A stretch of DNA of 43,730 bases from an uncultured Bacteroidota bacterium (GCA_902511755.1 CABXGL010000011.1:1-43730); one strand, 5' to 3'; counted from the first letter of the stretch, positions 9,487 to 20,220 are shown. Notes: generated by a model not told the origin, from the sequence alone. Numbers and translations: made by a program.

Positions 9487-12435
9487 ATGCAAAATAATGG
9501 ACTCATAAAGTTTTTTGCTTTTTGTTTTGGATTAGTAAGTCTATATCAAATTTCATTTACTTTTATAACCTCCAGCGTTGAGGATAATGCTTTAGAGTAT
9601 TCGATTAACTCAGTTTCTGAAAATGAAACAAATTTTTTAGATAAAAGACAACAGAAATATGTTAATTATTTAGATTCTATTTCTGATGAAAGTATTTTTG
9701 GATTTACAACCTACAATAGTGCTAAATCTAAAGAACTTAACAAAGGATTGGATCTTAAAGGAGGGATTGATGTTACACTACAAATTTCTGTAAAGGATAT
9801 TTTAAAAGGCTTAGCTGAAAACTCTAAAGATTTAGTTTTTAATAATGCATTAAATAATGCTGATGAATTACAAAAAGAGTCCGATCAAACCTATCTAGAA
9901 TCTTTTTTTACTTCTTTTGATGAAATAAAAGGAGATACAACCCTTGCTTCTCCTGATATTTTTGCAAATAGATCACTTAGTGATGAGATTAATTTTGAAA
10001 TGTCTGATGATGAAGTTAAGCCAATTATTAAGCAAAAAATTGATGAATCTATTGTTTCTGCATTTGAAGTGTTAAGAAAAAGAATTGATAAATTTGGAGT
10101 TACTCAACCCAATATTCAAAGATTAGGAAATTCTGGTAGAATTCGTGTTGAGCTTCCTGGAGCTAAAGATGTAGCTAGAGTAAAAAAATTATTACAAAGT
10201 ACAGCCCAATTAGAATTTTGGGTTACTGAAAAAAATGATCAATTTTTACCTTTTTTATCACAAGCTAATGAAGCATTAAAAGAAATTTCAAAAGAAGAAA
10301 ATGAAGCAGATGTTGAAGCTGAAACTTCAAAAATTGATGACTTATTAGCAGATGTTGAAGCAAATGATTCTATAAATAAATCCATCAAAAATCCATTATT
10401 TGATTATATAGTAGGAACAGGTTATCAAGGAGGTCCAGTAATAGCTCAATTCTTATTAAAAGATCAAAAAAAGATTGAAGAATATCTTTCTATGCCTGAA
10501 ATCAGAAAACTTTTGCCATCTGAAAAAAGGTTTACTAAGTTTTTATTTGGAAAGCCTGATCCTAATTCAAAAGTTGTAGATCTATATGCAATCCAATCTA
10601 ATAGAGATGACAAGCCACCATTAAGTGGAAGTGTTGTAGTAGATGCTAGCCAAAGTTATGATCAAATAGGATCCCCTGCAGTTTCTATGCAAATGAATGG
10701 AAAAGGGGCTAGAAAATGGGAAGAAATGACAGGAAATGCTTACAAAGATAAAAGCAATATTGCAATAGTTTTAGATGATATAGTTTATTCTGCACCAGGA
10801 GTTTCTAAAGGTGCAATTTCTGGAGGTAGATCTGAAATATCAGGTCAATTTACTTTAAATGAGGCAATTGATTTAGCTAATGTTTTAAGAGCTGGTAAAT
10901 TGCCTGCATCAGCTGAGATTATTGAATCTGAAATTGTAGGTCCATCTCTCGGAAAAGAAAATATTGAAAGAGGGATTAATTCATTTGCAATAGCACTATT
11001 ACTGGTTCTTATATGGATGACATTTTATTATGGAAGAGCTGGAATTTATGCTGATACAGCATTAGTTTTAAATATTGTACTAATTTTTGGAATTTTAGCA
11101 GGTTTAGGAGCTGTTTTAACCTTACCTGGAATTGCAGGTATTGTATTAACAATTGGTATGTCTGTTGATGCAAATGTTTTAATTTTTGAAAGAATTAGAG
11201 AAGAGATAACAAAAGGAAAAGGTCAAAAACAGGCTGTAAGTGATGGTTTTAGTAATGCACTATCATCTATTCTTGATGCTAATATAACAACTGGATTAAC
11301 AGCCTTAATATTATTTGTATTTGGATCAGGTCCAATCAAAGGTTTTGCTACAACTCTTTTAATAGGTATTGCTACTTCATTATTTACAGCTATATTCATT
11401 ACAAGAATATTGGTAGATGCTAGAATAAGTAAATCTAAAACTTTGAACTTTTCTACAAAATCTACCAAAAATTTGTTTAGGGATTTAAGTATTACTTTTT
11501 TACAAAAAAGAAAAGTTGCATATATGTTTTCTTTATCCTTATTGACTATTGGTGTTTTTTCACTTTTTACTAATGGTTTGAATCAAGGTGTAGATTTTGT
11601 GGGAGGAAGATCTTACACGGTTAGATTTGATAACAATGTTAATCCAAGTGATATTCAAAATAATCTTATAGAAGTTTTCGGAAGTGCTGAGGCTAAGACA
11701 TATGGTTCAGACAATCAACTTAAAATAACTACAAATTATAAGGTGGATGTTGAGGGTACTCAAGTTGATGATGAGATTCAACTTAAAATGTTTAATGCTC
11801 TAAAAAGTATTTTTCCTACTGATTTAACTTATGATAATTTTGTCAATGGATCAGATGATAAGTCAATTGGTATTATGGGTTCATCAAAGGTTGGTCCAAC
11901 TATAGCTGATGATATTAAAAAGAACTCATTTTTAGCAATATTTGGTTCTCTAGCTGTTGTTTTCTTATATATTTTATTGAGATTTAGAGATTGGCAATAT
12001 TCTTTAGGAGCTGTAGCAGCAGTTTTTCATGATGTTTTAATTGTTTTAGGAGTCTTTTCTATAGCTTATTCATTTATGCCTTTTAATATGGAAATTAACC
12101 AAGCATTTATTGCTGCTATTTTAACAGTTATAGGGTATTCATTAAATGATACAGTTGTTGTATTTGATAGAATTAGAGAATTTAGATTGATTAATAAATC
12201 ATGGGAATTTACTAGAATAGTAAATGGTGCTTTAAACTCAACTTTAAGTAGAACACTAAATACATCATTTACCACTTTAGTTGTTCTTTTAGCAATATTT
12301 ATTTTTGGTGGTGAATCAATTCAAGGATTTATGTTTGCTTTAATTATTGGAGTTATGATAGGAACGTATTCTTCCGTTTTTATTGCTACACCAGTAATGT
12401 TTGACACTTTAAGAAGAAGCATAAAAAAGAAGTAA
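9487..12435 (+). CDS. secDF: Fused protein translocase subunit SecDF
   Basis: SecD and SecF use the proton gradient to help pull preproteins through SecYEG on the outer side of the inner membrane. Here they are one 982-residue chain, the usual state in Bacteroidota. The SecD half has an N-terminal helix, GLDLKGGIDVTLQI near residue 90, the P1 head with VLRKRIDKFGVTQPNI, and a six-helix bundle with TIGMSVDANVLIFERIREE. The SecF half starts near residue 660 with GLNQGVDFVGGRSYTVRF and has its own six helices, including VIGYSLNDTVVVFDRIRE. An acidic linker lies in the P1 region. The gene has its own promoter and converges on lgt, with 1 bp between the stop codons. Confidence 0.97.
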   Translation: MQNNGLIKFFAFCFGLVSLYQISFTFITSSVEDNALEYSINSVSENETNFLDKRQQKYVNYLDSISDESIFGFTTYNSAKSKELNKGLDLKGGIDVTLQISVKDILKGLAENSKDLVFNNALNNADELQKESDQTYLESFFTSFDEIKGDTTLASPDIFANRSLSDEINFEMSDDEVKPIIKQKIDESIVSAFEVLRKRIDKFGVTQPNIQRLGNSGRIRVELPGAKDVARVKKLLQSTAQLEFWVTEKNDQFLPFLSQANEALKEISKEENEADVEAETSKIDDLLADVEANDSINKSIKNPLFDYIVGTGYQGGPVIAQFLLKDQKKIEEYLSMPEIRKLLPSEKRFTKFLFGKPDPNSKVVDLYAIQSNRDDKPPLSGSVVVDASQSYDQIGSPAVSMQMNGKGARKWEEMTGNAYKDKSNIAIVLDDIVYSAPGVSKGAISGGRSEISGQFTLNEAIDLANVLRAGKLPASAEIIESEIVGPSLGKENIERGINSFAIALLLVLIWMTFYYGRAGIYADTALVLNIVLIFGILAGLGAVLTLPGIAGIVLTIGMSVDANVLIFERIREEITKGKGQKQAVSDGFSNALSSILDANITTGLTALILFVFGSGPIKGFATTLLIGIATSLFTAIFITRILVDARISKSKTLNFSTKSTKNLFRDLSITFLQKRKVAYMFSLSLLTIGVFSLFTNGLNQGVDFVGGRSYTVRFDNNVNPSDIQNNLIEVFGSAEAKTYGSDNQLKITTNYKVDVEGTQVDDEIQLKMFNALKSIFPTDLTYDNFVNGSDDKSIGIMGSSKVGPTIADDIKKNSFLAIFGSLAVVFLYILLRFRDWQYSLGAVAAVFHDVLIVLGVFSIAYSFMPFNMEINQAFIAAILTVIGYSLNDTVVVFDRIREFRLINKSWEFTRIVNGALNSTLSRTLNTSFTTLVVLLAIFIFGGESIQGFMFALIIGVMIGTYSSVFIATPVMFDTLRRSIKKK

Positions 12436-12458
12436 TCTAAGTACTTTTTTTACTTCTT
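12427..12458. terminator. Possible shared terminator between secDF and lgt
   Basis: AAGAAGTAA (12427-12435) and TTACTTCTT (12450-12458) are a perfect 9-bp inverted repeat overlapping the stop codons of both convergent genes, with T-rich sequence in the loop and an A-rich flank. The stem is A+T rich and weak, so its function is uncertain. Confidence 0.35.
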
Positions 12459-13288
12459 AACATTAGGAAAAAACCAATTATTATAAATGGAATACTTAGC
12501 CATTGACCTGTAGATAATATACCTAAGGCATCTTCAAAACCTCCTTGACTTTCTTTTACAAATTCGACTAATACTCTAATAGAAAACAAGCAAATCAAAA
12601 AGAGTCCAAAAAGAAATCCTTTTTGATTTTTATAATCTGTTTTCCAATATAAATACCATAGTAAAATAAAAAGAAGGAAATAACCAAAAGCTTCATATAA
12701 TTGGGCTGGGTGTCTAGGATATATTTCTCCTCTATTAGAAAAAATAATACCAAAATTATTTCCTGTATAATTACCAACAATTTCAGAATTAAAGAAATTA
12801 CCAATTCTTACAAACATCCCACCAATTGAAATTGGAATAACTATTCTATCAAAAATCCATAAAACAGAATCATACTTAAACTTGTATTTATATATAAACA
12901 TTGATGTGATAATACCTATTGTCGCTCCATGACTTGCTAAACCTCTATATCCAACAAATTTAAATCCATCAATAATTCCAAATAAAAGAGAACTGTTGGG
13001 GTCCTTTTTTATTGGAAGTAAGATTTCAATTAAATTATTTTGGAAATATTCCCAATTGTAGAAAAAAACTTCTCCAAGTCTTGCTCCAATTAATGTTCCT
13101 AAGACGGTATATATAAATAATGGCTCTACTAATTCTATAGATTTATTATCATTTATATATATCTTTTTTATAATATAATACCCTAGGGTAAAAGCAATTA
13201 TAAACATCACACTATACCAATGAATAGCAAGAGGACCTAGTTTTAAAAAAATTTCGTTTGGAGCCCAGTCAATCTTTAGAAATGTCAT
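12437..13288 (-). CDS. lgt: Prolipoprotein diacylglyceryl transferase
   Basis: Lgt attaches diacylglycerol to the lipobox cysteine of prolipoproteins in the inner membrane, the first step in maturing the many lipoproteins encoded here. I place the start at the ATG at 13288 (protein begins MTFLKIDWAPNEIF, 283 residues). An upstream in-frame ATG at 13360 would add 24 residues that lie inside yidD in another frame. Motifs are the GPLAIHWYS N-terminus, SHGATIGI, the Lgt signature RIGNFFNSEIVG and HPAQLYEA. About seven membrane helices are visible. It is the last gene of the folE-cysS-yidD-lgt run. Confidence 0.95.
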   Translation of the reverse strand: MTFLKIDWAPNEIFLKLGPLAIHWYSVMFIIAFTLGYYIIKKIYINDNKSIELVEPLFIYTVLGTLIGARLGEVFFYNWEYFQNNLIEILLPIKKDPNSSLLFGIIDGFKFVGYRGLASHGATIGIITSMFIYKYKFKYDSVLWIFDRIVIPISIGGMFVRIGNFFNSEIVGNYTGNNFGIIFSNRGEIYPRHPAQLYEAFGYFLLFILLWYLYWKTDYKNQKGFLFGLFLICLFSIRVLVEFVKESQGGFEDALGILSTGQWLSIPFIIIGFFLMLRSKKST

Positions 13289-13317
13289 AAGAATATTTTG
13301 AATAAATATAGATAAAA

Positions 13318-13536
13318 TTAAGGTACTGGATCTAAACCTTTTCCACCCCACGGGTGACACCTAATTATTCTTTTAAATGAAAGAAATAATCCCTTAATTA
13401 ATCCATGTTTTAGTAAAGATAATTTACTGTATTCTGAACATGTAGGAGAAAATCTACAGGTTGATGGTAATAGAGGGGAAATTAATGTTTGATAAAATTT
13501 TATTAATAAAATAAATGGATATACAATAATCTTCAT
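13318..13536 (-). CDS. yidD: Membrane protein insertion efficiency factor YidD
   Basis: This 72-residue protein has the YidD pattern: an N-terminal amphipathic or membrane helix, then [10 protein letters not shown] and a C-terminal GGKGLDPVP. YidD is thought to assist YidC in inserting inner-membrane proteins. It sits 2 nt after cysS and 29 nt before the chosen lgt start on the same strand, consistent with one transcript. Confidence 0.93.
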   Translation of the reverse strand: MKIIVYPFILLIKFYQTLISPLLPSTCRFSPTCSEYSKLSLLKHGLIKGLFLSFKRIIRCHPWGGKGLDPVP

Positions 13537-13538
13537 TA

Positions 13539-15014
13539 TTAGATCATTTTGTATGAAGATTCATTTTTTTCATCATTTAATTGTATTCCAAGTTTCAATA
13601 AATCATTTCTAATTTGATCTGATAATTCAAAATTTTTATTTACTCTGGCCTGATTTCTTATTTTAATTAATAATTCAATTAAATCAGATGATTTTCCAGA
13701 ATTCGAGTCCTTTTCATTTATTAATCCTAATATCTCAAAAAGAAATATTTCAAATGTTTTTTGAATTTTTTCTTTATCTTTTTTATTTAGATTCTTAGAA
13801 CCAATATTAACGTTGTTAATAAACTTTACACATTCAAATATTTCTGCCATTAGCATAGGTGTATTGAAATCATCATTCATTCTAGAATAACAATTAGAAA
13901 TCCAATTATCAATATCAAAATCAGACTTTTTATTATTACTATCTAAATTTGGAATTAAATTAAATCCGTCTACTAACTTGTTTAATCCTTTCTCAGATGC
14001 AAGTAATGCATTGTTGCTCAAATCTAAGACATTTCTATAATGAGCTTGATACATAAAAAATTTGACAACATTTGGAGAAAAATCTTTACTCAAAAAATTA
14101 TTTTTCCCTGTAAATATTTCATTAGGCAAAATGAAATTATCAATTGATTTAGACATCTTTTTACCATTCAATGTTAACATATTCGTATGCATCCAAAACT
14201 TAGCTAGACTTTGATTGTCAATTGCTTCTGACTGTGCTATTTCACAATCATGATGAGGAAATTTCAGATCCATGCCACCACCATGAATATCAAAAAAATC
14301 TCCAAGATATTTTTTACTCATGGATGTACATTCTAGGTGCCATCCTGGAAAACCTTTTCCCCATGGTGAATTCCAATACATTATATGATTATTTTCAGCT
14401 TTTTTCCATAAAGCAAAATCTTGTGGATTTTTTTTATCTGAAGTTCCATCTAAATCTCTAGAACTATTCATCATATCTTCAATTTTTCTTCCACTTAATT
14501 TACCATACTTATTTACTTTATTAAACTTTATAACATCAAAATATATGGATCCATTTTTTTCATAGGCATAACCGGATTCAATTATTTTACTAATGCTATC
14601 AATTTGCTCTAAAATATGTCCTGTAGCTGTTGGTTCTATATTTGGAGGAATTGTATTGAATTTCTCCATAATTGTATGAAAATCTAATGTGTATTTTTGG
14701 ACTATTTCCATTGGCTCTAATTTTTCAATTCTTGCCTTTTTAGAAATTTTATCTTCCCCATCATCATCATTTTCTAAATGCCCTACATCTGTCAAGTTTC
14801 TTACATATCTAACTTTATATCCTAAATGGGAAATATATCTATGAATTATATCAAATGATATAAAGGTTCTACAATTACCTAAATGAGCATTATTATATAC
14901 TGTGGGTCCACAAACATAAATACCAACATTTTTTTTATTTATGGGTACAAAAATTTCCTTTTTTCCTGAAAGTGAATTGTATATTTTTAAATCTTTATAA
15001 AAAACAGATTTCAT
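13539..15014 (-). CDS. cysS: Cysteinyl-tRNA synthetase
   Basis: CysS charges tRNA-Cys. The 491-residue protein has the class I signature in [15 protein letters not shown], zinc ligands in that CGP motif and in the HLECTSMS and [20 protein letters not shown] segments, and the KMSKS loop. The C-terminal helical domain ends with a segment resembling [17 protein letters not shown], which is typical. It follows folE after 6 nt and precedes yidD by 2 nt. Confidence 0.96.
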   Translation of the reverse strand: MKSVFYKDLKIYNSLSGKKEIFVPINKKNVGIYVCGPTVYNNAHLGNCRTFISFDIIHRYISHLGYKVRYVRNLTDVGHLENDDDGEDKISKKARIEKLEPMEIVQKYTLDFHTIMEKFNTIPPNIEPTATGHILEQIDSISKIIESGYAYEKNGSIYFDVIKFNKVNKYGKLSGRKIEDMMNSSRDLDGTSDKKNPQDFALWKKAENNHIMYWNSPWGKGFPGWHLECTSMSKKYLGDFFDIHGGGMDLKFPHHDCEIAQSEAIDNQSLAKFWMHTNMLTLNGKKMSKSIDNFILPNEIFTGKNNFLSKDFSPNVVKFFMYQAHYRNVLDLSNNALLASEKGLNKLVDGFNLIPNLDSNNKKSDFDIDNWISNCYSRMNDDFNTPMLMAEIFECVKFINNVNIGSKNLNKKDKEKIQKTFEIFLFEILGLINEKDSNSGKSSDLIELLIKIRNQARVNKNFELSDQIRNDLLKLGIQLNDEKNESSYKMI

Positions 15015-15020
15015 TGTAAG

Positions 15021-15722
15021 TTAAAGTGAACTTTCATTACTAATATAATCTAAAAATTCTCTTTTCACACTTTGATTTTTAAATTTACCACCAAATTCTG
15101 CAGTTACTGTGCTACAATCAACGTCTTTTATACCTCTAGAATTAACACAAAGATGCTTTGCGTCAATAACACAAGCAACATCCTGGGTTTTAAGGATTTC
15201 TTGTAAAGCTTTTACTATCTGTATAGTTAATCTCTCTTGTACTTGAGGTCTTTTAGAAAAATATTCTACTATTCTATTCATTTTTGAAAGACCAATTACA
15301 GTACCACTTGAAAAATATGCAACATGAGCTTTACCAACAATAGGCAATAAATGATGTTCACATGTTGAATAAACCGTAATGTTTTTTTCAACTAACATTT
15401 CTTTATAATCATATTTATTTTCAAAGGTTGATGATTTAGGAAGTTTATTAGGATCTAATCCGCCAAAGAGTTCCTTTACAAACATTTTAGCAACTCTTTT
15501 AGGAGTGCCTCTTAAACTATCATCATTTAAGTCCATTCCTAATGTTTCTAGTATATTGTGGATGTCTTTTTCAATTAATGAGATTTTTTCATCATCTGAA
15601 ATTTCAAATGCATTATCTCTAATTGGGGTTTCTGATGATGAACCTATATGATCATCACCCATTAAATCTAATTGATCTTCAAAAAACTTATCGTATTTCA
15701 TGTTTAAAATTTCTAATGACAA
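15021..15722 (-). CDS. folE: GTP cyclohydrolase I
   Basis: FolE converts GTP to dihydroneopterin triphosphate, the first step of folate synthesis. folP, a later step, is also in this window. The 233-residue protein has the zinc-site motif YSTCEHHLLPIVGKAHVAY, KMNRIVEYFSKRPQVQERLT, and KHLCVNSRGIKD with the second Cys ligand. The N-terminal 45 residues are acidic and variable. Met8 is an alternative start and the sequence does not decide. It heads the folE-cysS-yidD-lgt run, with only 6 nt before cysS. Confidence 0.95.
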   Translation of the reverse strand: MSLEILNMKYDKFFEDQLDLMGDDHIGSSSETPIRDNAFEISDDEKISLIEKDIHNILETLGMDLNDDSLRGTPKRVAKMFVKELFGGLDPNKLPKSSTFENKYDYKEMLVEKNITVYSTCEHHLLPIVGKAHVAYFSSGTVIGLSKMNRIVEYFSKRPQVQERLTIQIVKALQEILKTQDVACVIDAKHLCVNSRGIKDVDCSTVTAEFGGKFKNQSVKREFLDYISNESSL

Positions 15723-15785
15723 AGATAATTAAAGAATACTTAATAGAATAATAGATTTTATTTATCAGGATTATTTAAAAAACTG

Positions 15786-17312
15786 TTAAAACTTAAATAC
15801 AACAGATAGTGTAGATGCTGAATTATTCGAATCAATTTTGGCAAAATCTGTTAAACCAGAATCAAACAACTGGTGATGTTTATTAGATTCTAACATTTTA
15901 TAAGAAAAACTAATTAATGTCTCTCCAAAATCATAACCCATTCCAAAAGAATATAATTTGGAATCATCTATAATTTTCGAGTCATTGTTTACACCAATAG
16001 AACCTGCGTATGGACTCCCAAATTTTCCATAACCAGCTCTTAGACTTAACCTTTCTATTTTAATTTCTGTTCCGAGTCTAATATCAACAGTATTTGTAAG
16101 TTGGTTCTCAATTTTTTTATTTGTATTTAAAAAATCTCTATTAGGTTTTGCTTTGATTTTAGAATAATCTCTATTAATAATATCTAGACTTAATAATCCT
16201 AATTTTCCAAAAATAATTGCAGCACTAGTTGTTATAGATGAGGGGCTAGTCAATTTGTACTCTGGATAAGAATTAATTACTCTTGGATCAATTTTATCCT
16301 GATATTTAACGCCATCCTTATCTACTGATTGGGTTTCTAAATATTGATAAGTTTCATCCCATAGATTATACCAAGTAGGTGATTGATATGAAAGTCCTAA
16401 TCTAAAAGAATTAAATTTCGCAATTCCCCCTAATTGAATAGAAAGACCCTCTCCTTGTGTGACTAAATTATTTTCAAATGTAATACCAGTAATTGCAGAG
16501 TTTGAAGCAAAATTACTTTCTTTATGCCTTATATAATTATTGATATAAATTTCATGAGTATTAATGTTTAACCCGAAATAATAATTTTCTTTAAACTGGA
16601 CAGCAAAATTTATATTGTATTTTGTATTAACTCCCTTAGTTTCACTTATATATTCTTGATCTACTCCCTCACTATAGTTTGCTAGCGAGTAAAAACTATT
16701 TGAATCTTTATCATAATTTATTAGATAAGCTTGATATGCTAAAAAAGCTTGTTGTGCAGAATACCCAAAATTCTCACCTAAATATTTATAAACACCTGCT
16801 ATACTTTCATTGTTGCCAACACTTAAGTCAGATGAATTAAAACCTAAAGAATTATTTAGAAAAAATTTATCGATTGAATTAGATTTGTTTCTTCCAACAA
16901 TTTCAAAACTATTGTTAAATGAATTAATGGTTTGAGCATTAATTCCAAAAGAGATCTTATTAATATTTCCTCCACCTAAATTTTTTAATAACCAAACACC
17001 ACCTGCTTGATTAACAGAAAACTTATTATTATTTACTTTTTTTGAATTATTAAAAAACAGGGATTTATTAGATTTTTTTTCTGTGCTTAAAGTTAAAGTG
17101 TATTCATTATCATTAAAGACAGAACTACTTGCTGGATTTATATTAATAGCTGAAAGGTCACCTCCTAATGCACCAAAAGCTCCTCCCATGGATTCAAATC
17201 TAGCTGTCCCATTAGGTTTGTCTAATGAAATATTTAAAATCTCTTGTAAAGTTTGAGAGTTTATAGATAATGAGAAAAACAAAAATAGAAATAGTACAGA
17301 CTTTTGTAACAT
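15786..17312 (-). CDS. OmpP1/FadL-family outer-membrane beta-barrel protein
   Basis: The 508-residue product starts with a cleavable signal peptide ending in SINSQ. The segment GTARFESMGGAFGALGGDLSAININPASS is the hallmark of Bacteroidota FadL/OmpP1-like barrels, in which the N-terminal region plugs the pore. The rest is alternating hydrophobic strands with aromatic ends, and the protein finishes with a terminal Phe (VVFKF), as outer-membrane barrels do. FadL relatives carry hydrophobic molecules across the outer membrane, but the substrate here is unknown. It lies 9 nt downstream of the Tyr/Ser-rich lipoprotein gene, so the two are probably one transcript. Confidence 0.85.
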   Translation of the reverse strand: MLQKSVLFLFLFFSLSINSQTLQEILNISLDKPNGTARFESMGGAFGALGGDLSAININPASSSVFNDNEYTLTLSTEKKSNKSLFFNNSKKVNNNKFSVNQAGGVWLLKNLGGGNINKISFGINAQTINSFNNSFEIVGRNKSNSIDKFFLNNSLGFNSSDLSVGNNESIAGVYKYLGENFGYSAQQAFLAYQAYLINYDKDSNSFYSLANYSEGVDQEYISETKGVNTKYNINFAVQFKENYYFGLNINTHEIYINNYIRHKESNFASNSAITGITFENNLVTQGEGLSIQLGGIAKFNSFRLGLSYQSPTWYNLWDETYQYLETQSVDKDGVKYQDKIDPRVINSYPEYKLTSPSSITTSAAIIFGKLGLLSLDIINRDYSKIKAKPNRDFLNTNKKIENQLTNTVDIRLGTEIKIERLSLRAGYGKFGSPYAGSIGVNNDSKIIDDSKLYSFGMGYDFGETLISFSYKMLESNKHHQLFDSGLTDFAKIDSNNSASTLSVVFKF

Positions 17313-17321
17313 TATATTTTT

Positions 17322-18500
17322 TTATCTAGGACCTTTTGAGCTTCCTCCACTGCTGGATGATGGAGCACTCGGTCTTCCACCTCCGGATGACCTGCTACTT
17401 GAAGAGGAAGAAGAGTATGAAGGTCTACTAGAGCTTGATGAACCTGAACTGGATCGAGAAACATCATAGGACCTACCTGATGAACTGGAATTATTTGTTG
17501 AACCAGAACTAGATCTAGAAACATTGTATGACCTTGAAGATGAATTTCCATATCTACTAAGTTGAAAATCAGATGGCTTACCACTTGATCCTGTGTAAGG
17601 TCTAGAATCATTACCTTTCTTAACATTACCACCACCATTACTACCTCCTAATTCATCACCATCTCTAGGAACTAGATAATTTCTAACAGATCTAGAATTT
17701 TTTAATACATAATACATTCTATTAATATTTCTAGTTTTATTTACTTCATCTTGAGAAGAACTATCCTCTGTATCATTTCTACCAACATTATAATTTGAAA
17801 TAGATCTTGAACCAATACTAGTAGAATAAGAGGATGAATTGGCACTTCCAGTTGAAGATGAAGAGTTATTAGAATTAGTCCCCCTTCTTCCATTCATAAA
17901 TGCTATGTTGTTTTCGTTATATCTATTATAATAAGGATCAAAATATCCACCGTATCCTGAATATCCACCATAACCCCAAGGTCTGAACATGAAATTCCAA
18001 TAATTATATCTGCCATATCTTTCATAAGGATAATAATGCCATGAATAGTAAGGGCTGTAAAAAGGAGAATAGTAATAATTATACCATGAATTCATATAAT
18101 ATGGTTGATAATAATGTCCCCAATATGGCCTGAAAATATCATTATATATGAAATTAATTGATGTAGGGTTGTCTCCCCAGGATCCATAACTATTTGTATA
18201 GGCTATGTTTGAACTATTTGTTGTATTTGAATATGAGTTTACATCAGTAATGATACTATCATTAACTTGATTGTTTAAACCATATTCCTGAGCTTTTTGA
18301 TCAAAATAATTTTTATAGTAAATTCCATTCTGATTGGTTCCATTCTGATTAGTTTTTACTTGATTTTTAGTTCCATAAATACCATCACTAGCTAAATATC
18401 CACTTGTGCTAAAAGACCCACAACTTAAAAAAGTCATGGAAAATAAAATAAAAGAAAAGAATTTTATTTTTTGAAGAATTTTATAATATGAATTTATCAT
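17322..18500 (-). CDS. Tyr/Asn/Ser-rich lipoprotein of unknown function
   Basis: The 392-residue product has a lipoprotein signal with lipobox FLSC (Cys27). The central part (about residues 115-200) is extraordinarily rich in Tyr, Trp, Pro and Asn, in patterns such as YYSPFYSPYYSWHYYP. The last 90 residues are almost pure Ser, Gly and Arg. I recognise no catalytic domain. The composition suggests an extended, possibly sticky, surface-facing or periplasmic lipoprotein. It is upstream of the FadL-like gene on the same strand and divergent from proS. The Ser-rich 3' end opens a second frame at 17312-17638, which I treat as a shadow. Confidence 0.8.
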   Translation of the reverse strand: MINSYYKILQKIKFFSFILFSMTFLSCGSFSTSGYLASDGIYGTKNQVKTNQNGTNQNGIYYKNYFDQKAQEYGLNNQVNDSIITDVNSYSNTTNSSNIAYTNSYGSWGDNPTSINFIYNDIFRPYWGHYYQPYYMNSWYNYYYSPFYSPYYSWHYYPYERYGRYNYWNFMFRPWGYGGYSGYGGYFDPYYNRYNENNIAFMNGRRGTNSNNSSSSTGSANSSSYSTSIGSRSISNYNVGRNDTEDSSSQDEVNKTRNINRMYYVLKNSRSVRNYLVPRDGDELGGSNGGGNVKKGNDSRPYTGSSGKPSDFQLSRYGNSSSRSYNVSRSSSGSTNNSSSSGRSYDVSRSSSGSSSSSRPSYSSSSSSSRSSGGGRPSAPSSSSGGSSKGPR

Positions 18501-18584
18501 GATATTATTTTGTTGTTAAAAAAATTAAAATAGTTATTTTAGCATCTATACATAATTAAACAATTATTATGCCAAAAACAATTT

Positions 18585-20063
18585 ATGGGTAAAAAACTAA
18601 CAAAAAGAGAAGAAGATTATTCAAAGTGGTATAATGAATTAGTTGTAAAAGCTGATCTTGCTGAAAACTCTTCCGTTAGAGGATGTATGGTGATTAAACC
18701 ATATGGATATGCTATATGGGAAAAAATGCAAAATCAGTTAGATCAGATGTTTAAAGAAACTGGTCATCAGAATGCCTATTTTCCCTTATTTGTTCCAAAA
18801 AGTTTATTTGAAGCTGAGGAAAAAAATGCAGAAGGTTTTGCTAAAGAATGTGCAATAGTTACTCACTATAGATTGAAAAGTGACATTAAAAACCCAGGAA
18901 AATTAATTGTAGATGAAAAAGCTAAATTGGAAGAAGAATTAATTGTTCGTCCTACTAGTGAAGCTGTAATATGGAATACTTACAAAAATTGGATTCAATC
19001 TTATAGGGATTTACCTATTTTAATTAATCAATGGGCCAATGTAGTTAGATGGGAAATGAGAACACGTCTTTTTTTAAGAACTGCTGAGTTTCTTTGGCAA
19101 GAGGGGCATACAGCTCATGAAACTAAGAAAGAAGCAATTAATGAAGCAATATTAATTAATGATATTTACGCTGAATTTGCAGAGAATCACATGGGAATTC
19201 CTGTTATTAAAGGATTAAAGTCTGATAGTGAAAAATTTGCAGGTGCTGAAGAAACTTATTGTATAGAAGCATTGATGCAGGATGGAAAATCGCTTCAAGC
19301 AGGAACATCTCACTTTTTAGGTCAAAATTTTGCTAAAGCTTTTGATGTTAAATTTGCTAGTAAGAATGGTGATTTGGATTATGTGTGGGCAACCTCTTGG
19401 GGAGTCTCTACAAGGTTAATGGGTGCTTTAGTCATGACCCATAGTGATGATAATGGGCTTGTTCTTCCACCTAAATTAGCACCTATTCAAGTTGTAATAA
19501 TTCCAATATATAAATCAAAGGAAGAGTTTAATGCTGTTGAATCTTACATTGAACCAATACTTGAAAAATTAAAATCTAAAGGAATAAGTTTTTTATTTGA
19601 TAAAAGGGATACACATAAACCAGGTTTTAAATTCAATGAACATGAGATAAAAGGAGTTCCTATTAGAATTGTAGCTGGACCAAAAGATATAGAAAATTCT
19701 AGTTTGGAAATTTTTAGAAGAGATAAAATGGAAAAGGAAACAATAAATTTTGATGATGTTTTTTCTAGGATAGATTTTCTAATTACAGATATTCAAAATA
19801 ATTTATTTGAAAGAGCACAGAGTTTTAAAAATGCAAATATTAGAAATGCAAATACATATCAGGAGTTTAAAGATTTAATTAAAAATAAAGGAGGCTTTGT
19901 GTCTGCTCATTGGGATGGTACTGCGGAGACTGAGGAAATAATTAAAAAAGAAACGAAGGCTACAATTAGATGCATTCCAATAGATGGAGTTAAAGAAAAA
20001 GGTAATTGTATATATTCAAAAAAACCTTCTGAACAGAGAGTTTTATTCGCCAAAGCATATTAA
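18585..20063 (+). CDS. proS: Prolyl-tRNA synthetase
   Basis: ProS charges tRNA-Pro. At 492 residues and without the YbaK-type editing insert of E. coli ProS, it is the archaeal/eukaryotic-like form used by Bacteroidota. Class II motifs are visible: [35 protein letters not shown], and [17 protein letters not shown]. The anticodon-binding domain follows, and the C-terminal zinc-like domain ends in [20 protein letters not shown]. It is divergent from the lipoprotein gene and 78 nt upstream of tRNA-Glu. Confidence 0.96.
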   Translation: MGKKLTKREEDYSKWYNELVVKADLAENSSVRGCMVIKPYGYAIWEKMQNQLDQMFKETGHQNAYFPLFVPKSLFEAEEKNAEGFAKECAIVTHYRLKSDIKNPGKLIVDEKAKLEEELIVRPTSEAVIWNTYKNWIQSYRDLPILINQWANVVRWEMRTRLFLRTAEFLWQEGHTAHETKKEAINEAILINDIYAEFAENHMGIPVIKGLKSDSEKFAGAEETYCIEALMQDGKSLQAGTSHFLGQNFAKAFDVKFASKNGDLDYVWATSWGVSTRLMGALVMTHSDDNGLVLPPKLAPIQVVIIPIYKSKEEFNAVESYIEPILEKLKSKGISFLFDKRDTHKPGFKFNEHEIKGVPIRIVAGPKDIENSSLEIFRRDKMEKETINFDDVFSRIDFLITDIQNNLFERAQSFKNANIRNANTYQEFKDLIKNKGGFVSAHWDGTAETEEIIKKETKATIRCIPIDGVKEKGNCIYSKKPSEQRVLFAKAY

Positions 20064-20094
20064 TTTCAACTTAAACAAAAGGATCATTATTATG

Positions 20095-20125
20095 TTGCAA
20101 GTTTGTGACCTTTGAATTACATTTG
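20095..20125 (+). promoter_or_regulatory. Promoter of tRNA-Glu
   Basis: TTG at 20095-20097, a 20-bp spacer and TACATTTG at 20118-20125 fit the phylum consensus. The tRNA starts 17 nt after the -7 box. Confidence 0.65.
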
Positions 20126-20141
20126 CAATCGTTTCAAATTT

Positions 20142-20213
20142 GGCCCGTTCGTCTATCGGCTAGGACGCCAGGTTTTCATCCTGGTAAGAGGGGTTCGATT
20201 CCCCTACGGGCTA
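20142..20213 (+). tRNA. tRNA-Glu (anticodon UUC)
   Basis: The cloverleaf is complete. It has a D arm with TCTATCGGCTAGGA, anticodon stem CCAGG/CCTGG with loop TTTTCAT (anticodon TTC), and T arm GGGG-TTCGATT-CCCC. The acceptor is GGCCCGT/ACGGGCT, with a G:U first pair and discriminator A. CCA is not encoded. Confidence 0.95.
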
Positions 20214-20220
20214 CTAAAAT

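Noticed and set aside
13289-13360. 24-residue N-terminal extension of Lgt
   Set aside because: The extra residues overlap yidD in another frame and do not look like an Lgt N-terminus. The ATG at 13288 gives the usual length.
17312-17638. 108-codon minus-strand ORF overlapping the Ser-rich lipoprotein end
   Set aside because: It is the shifted frame of a Ser/Gly-rich repeat, which stays open by composition. No start context or domain supports it.
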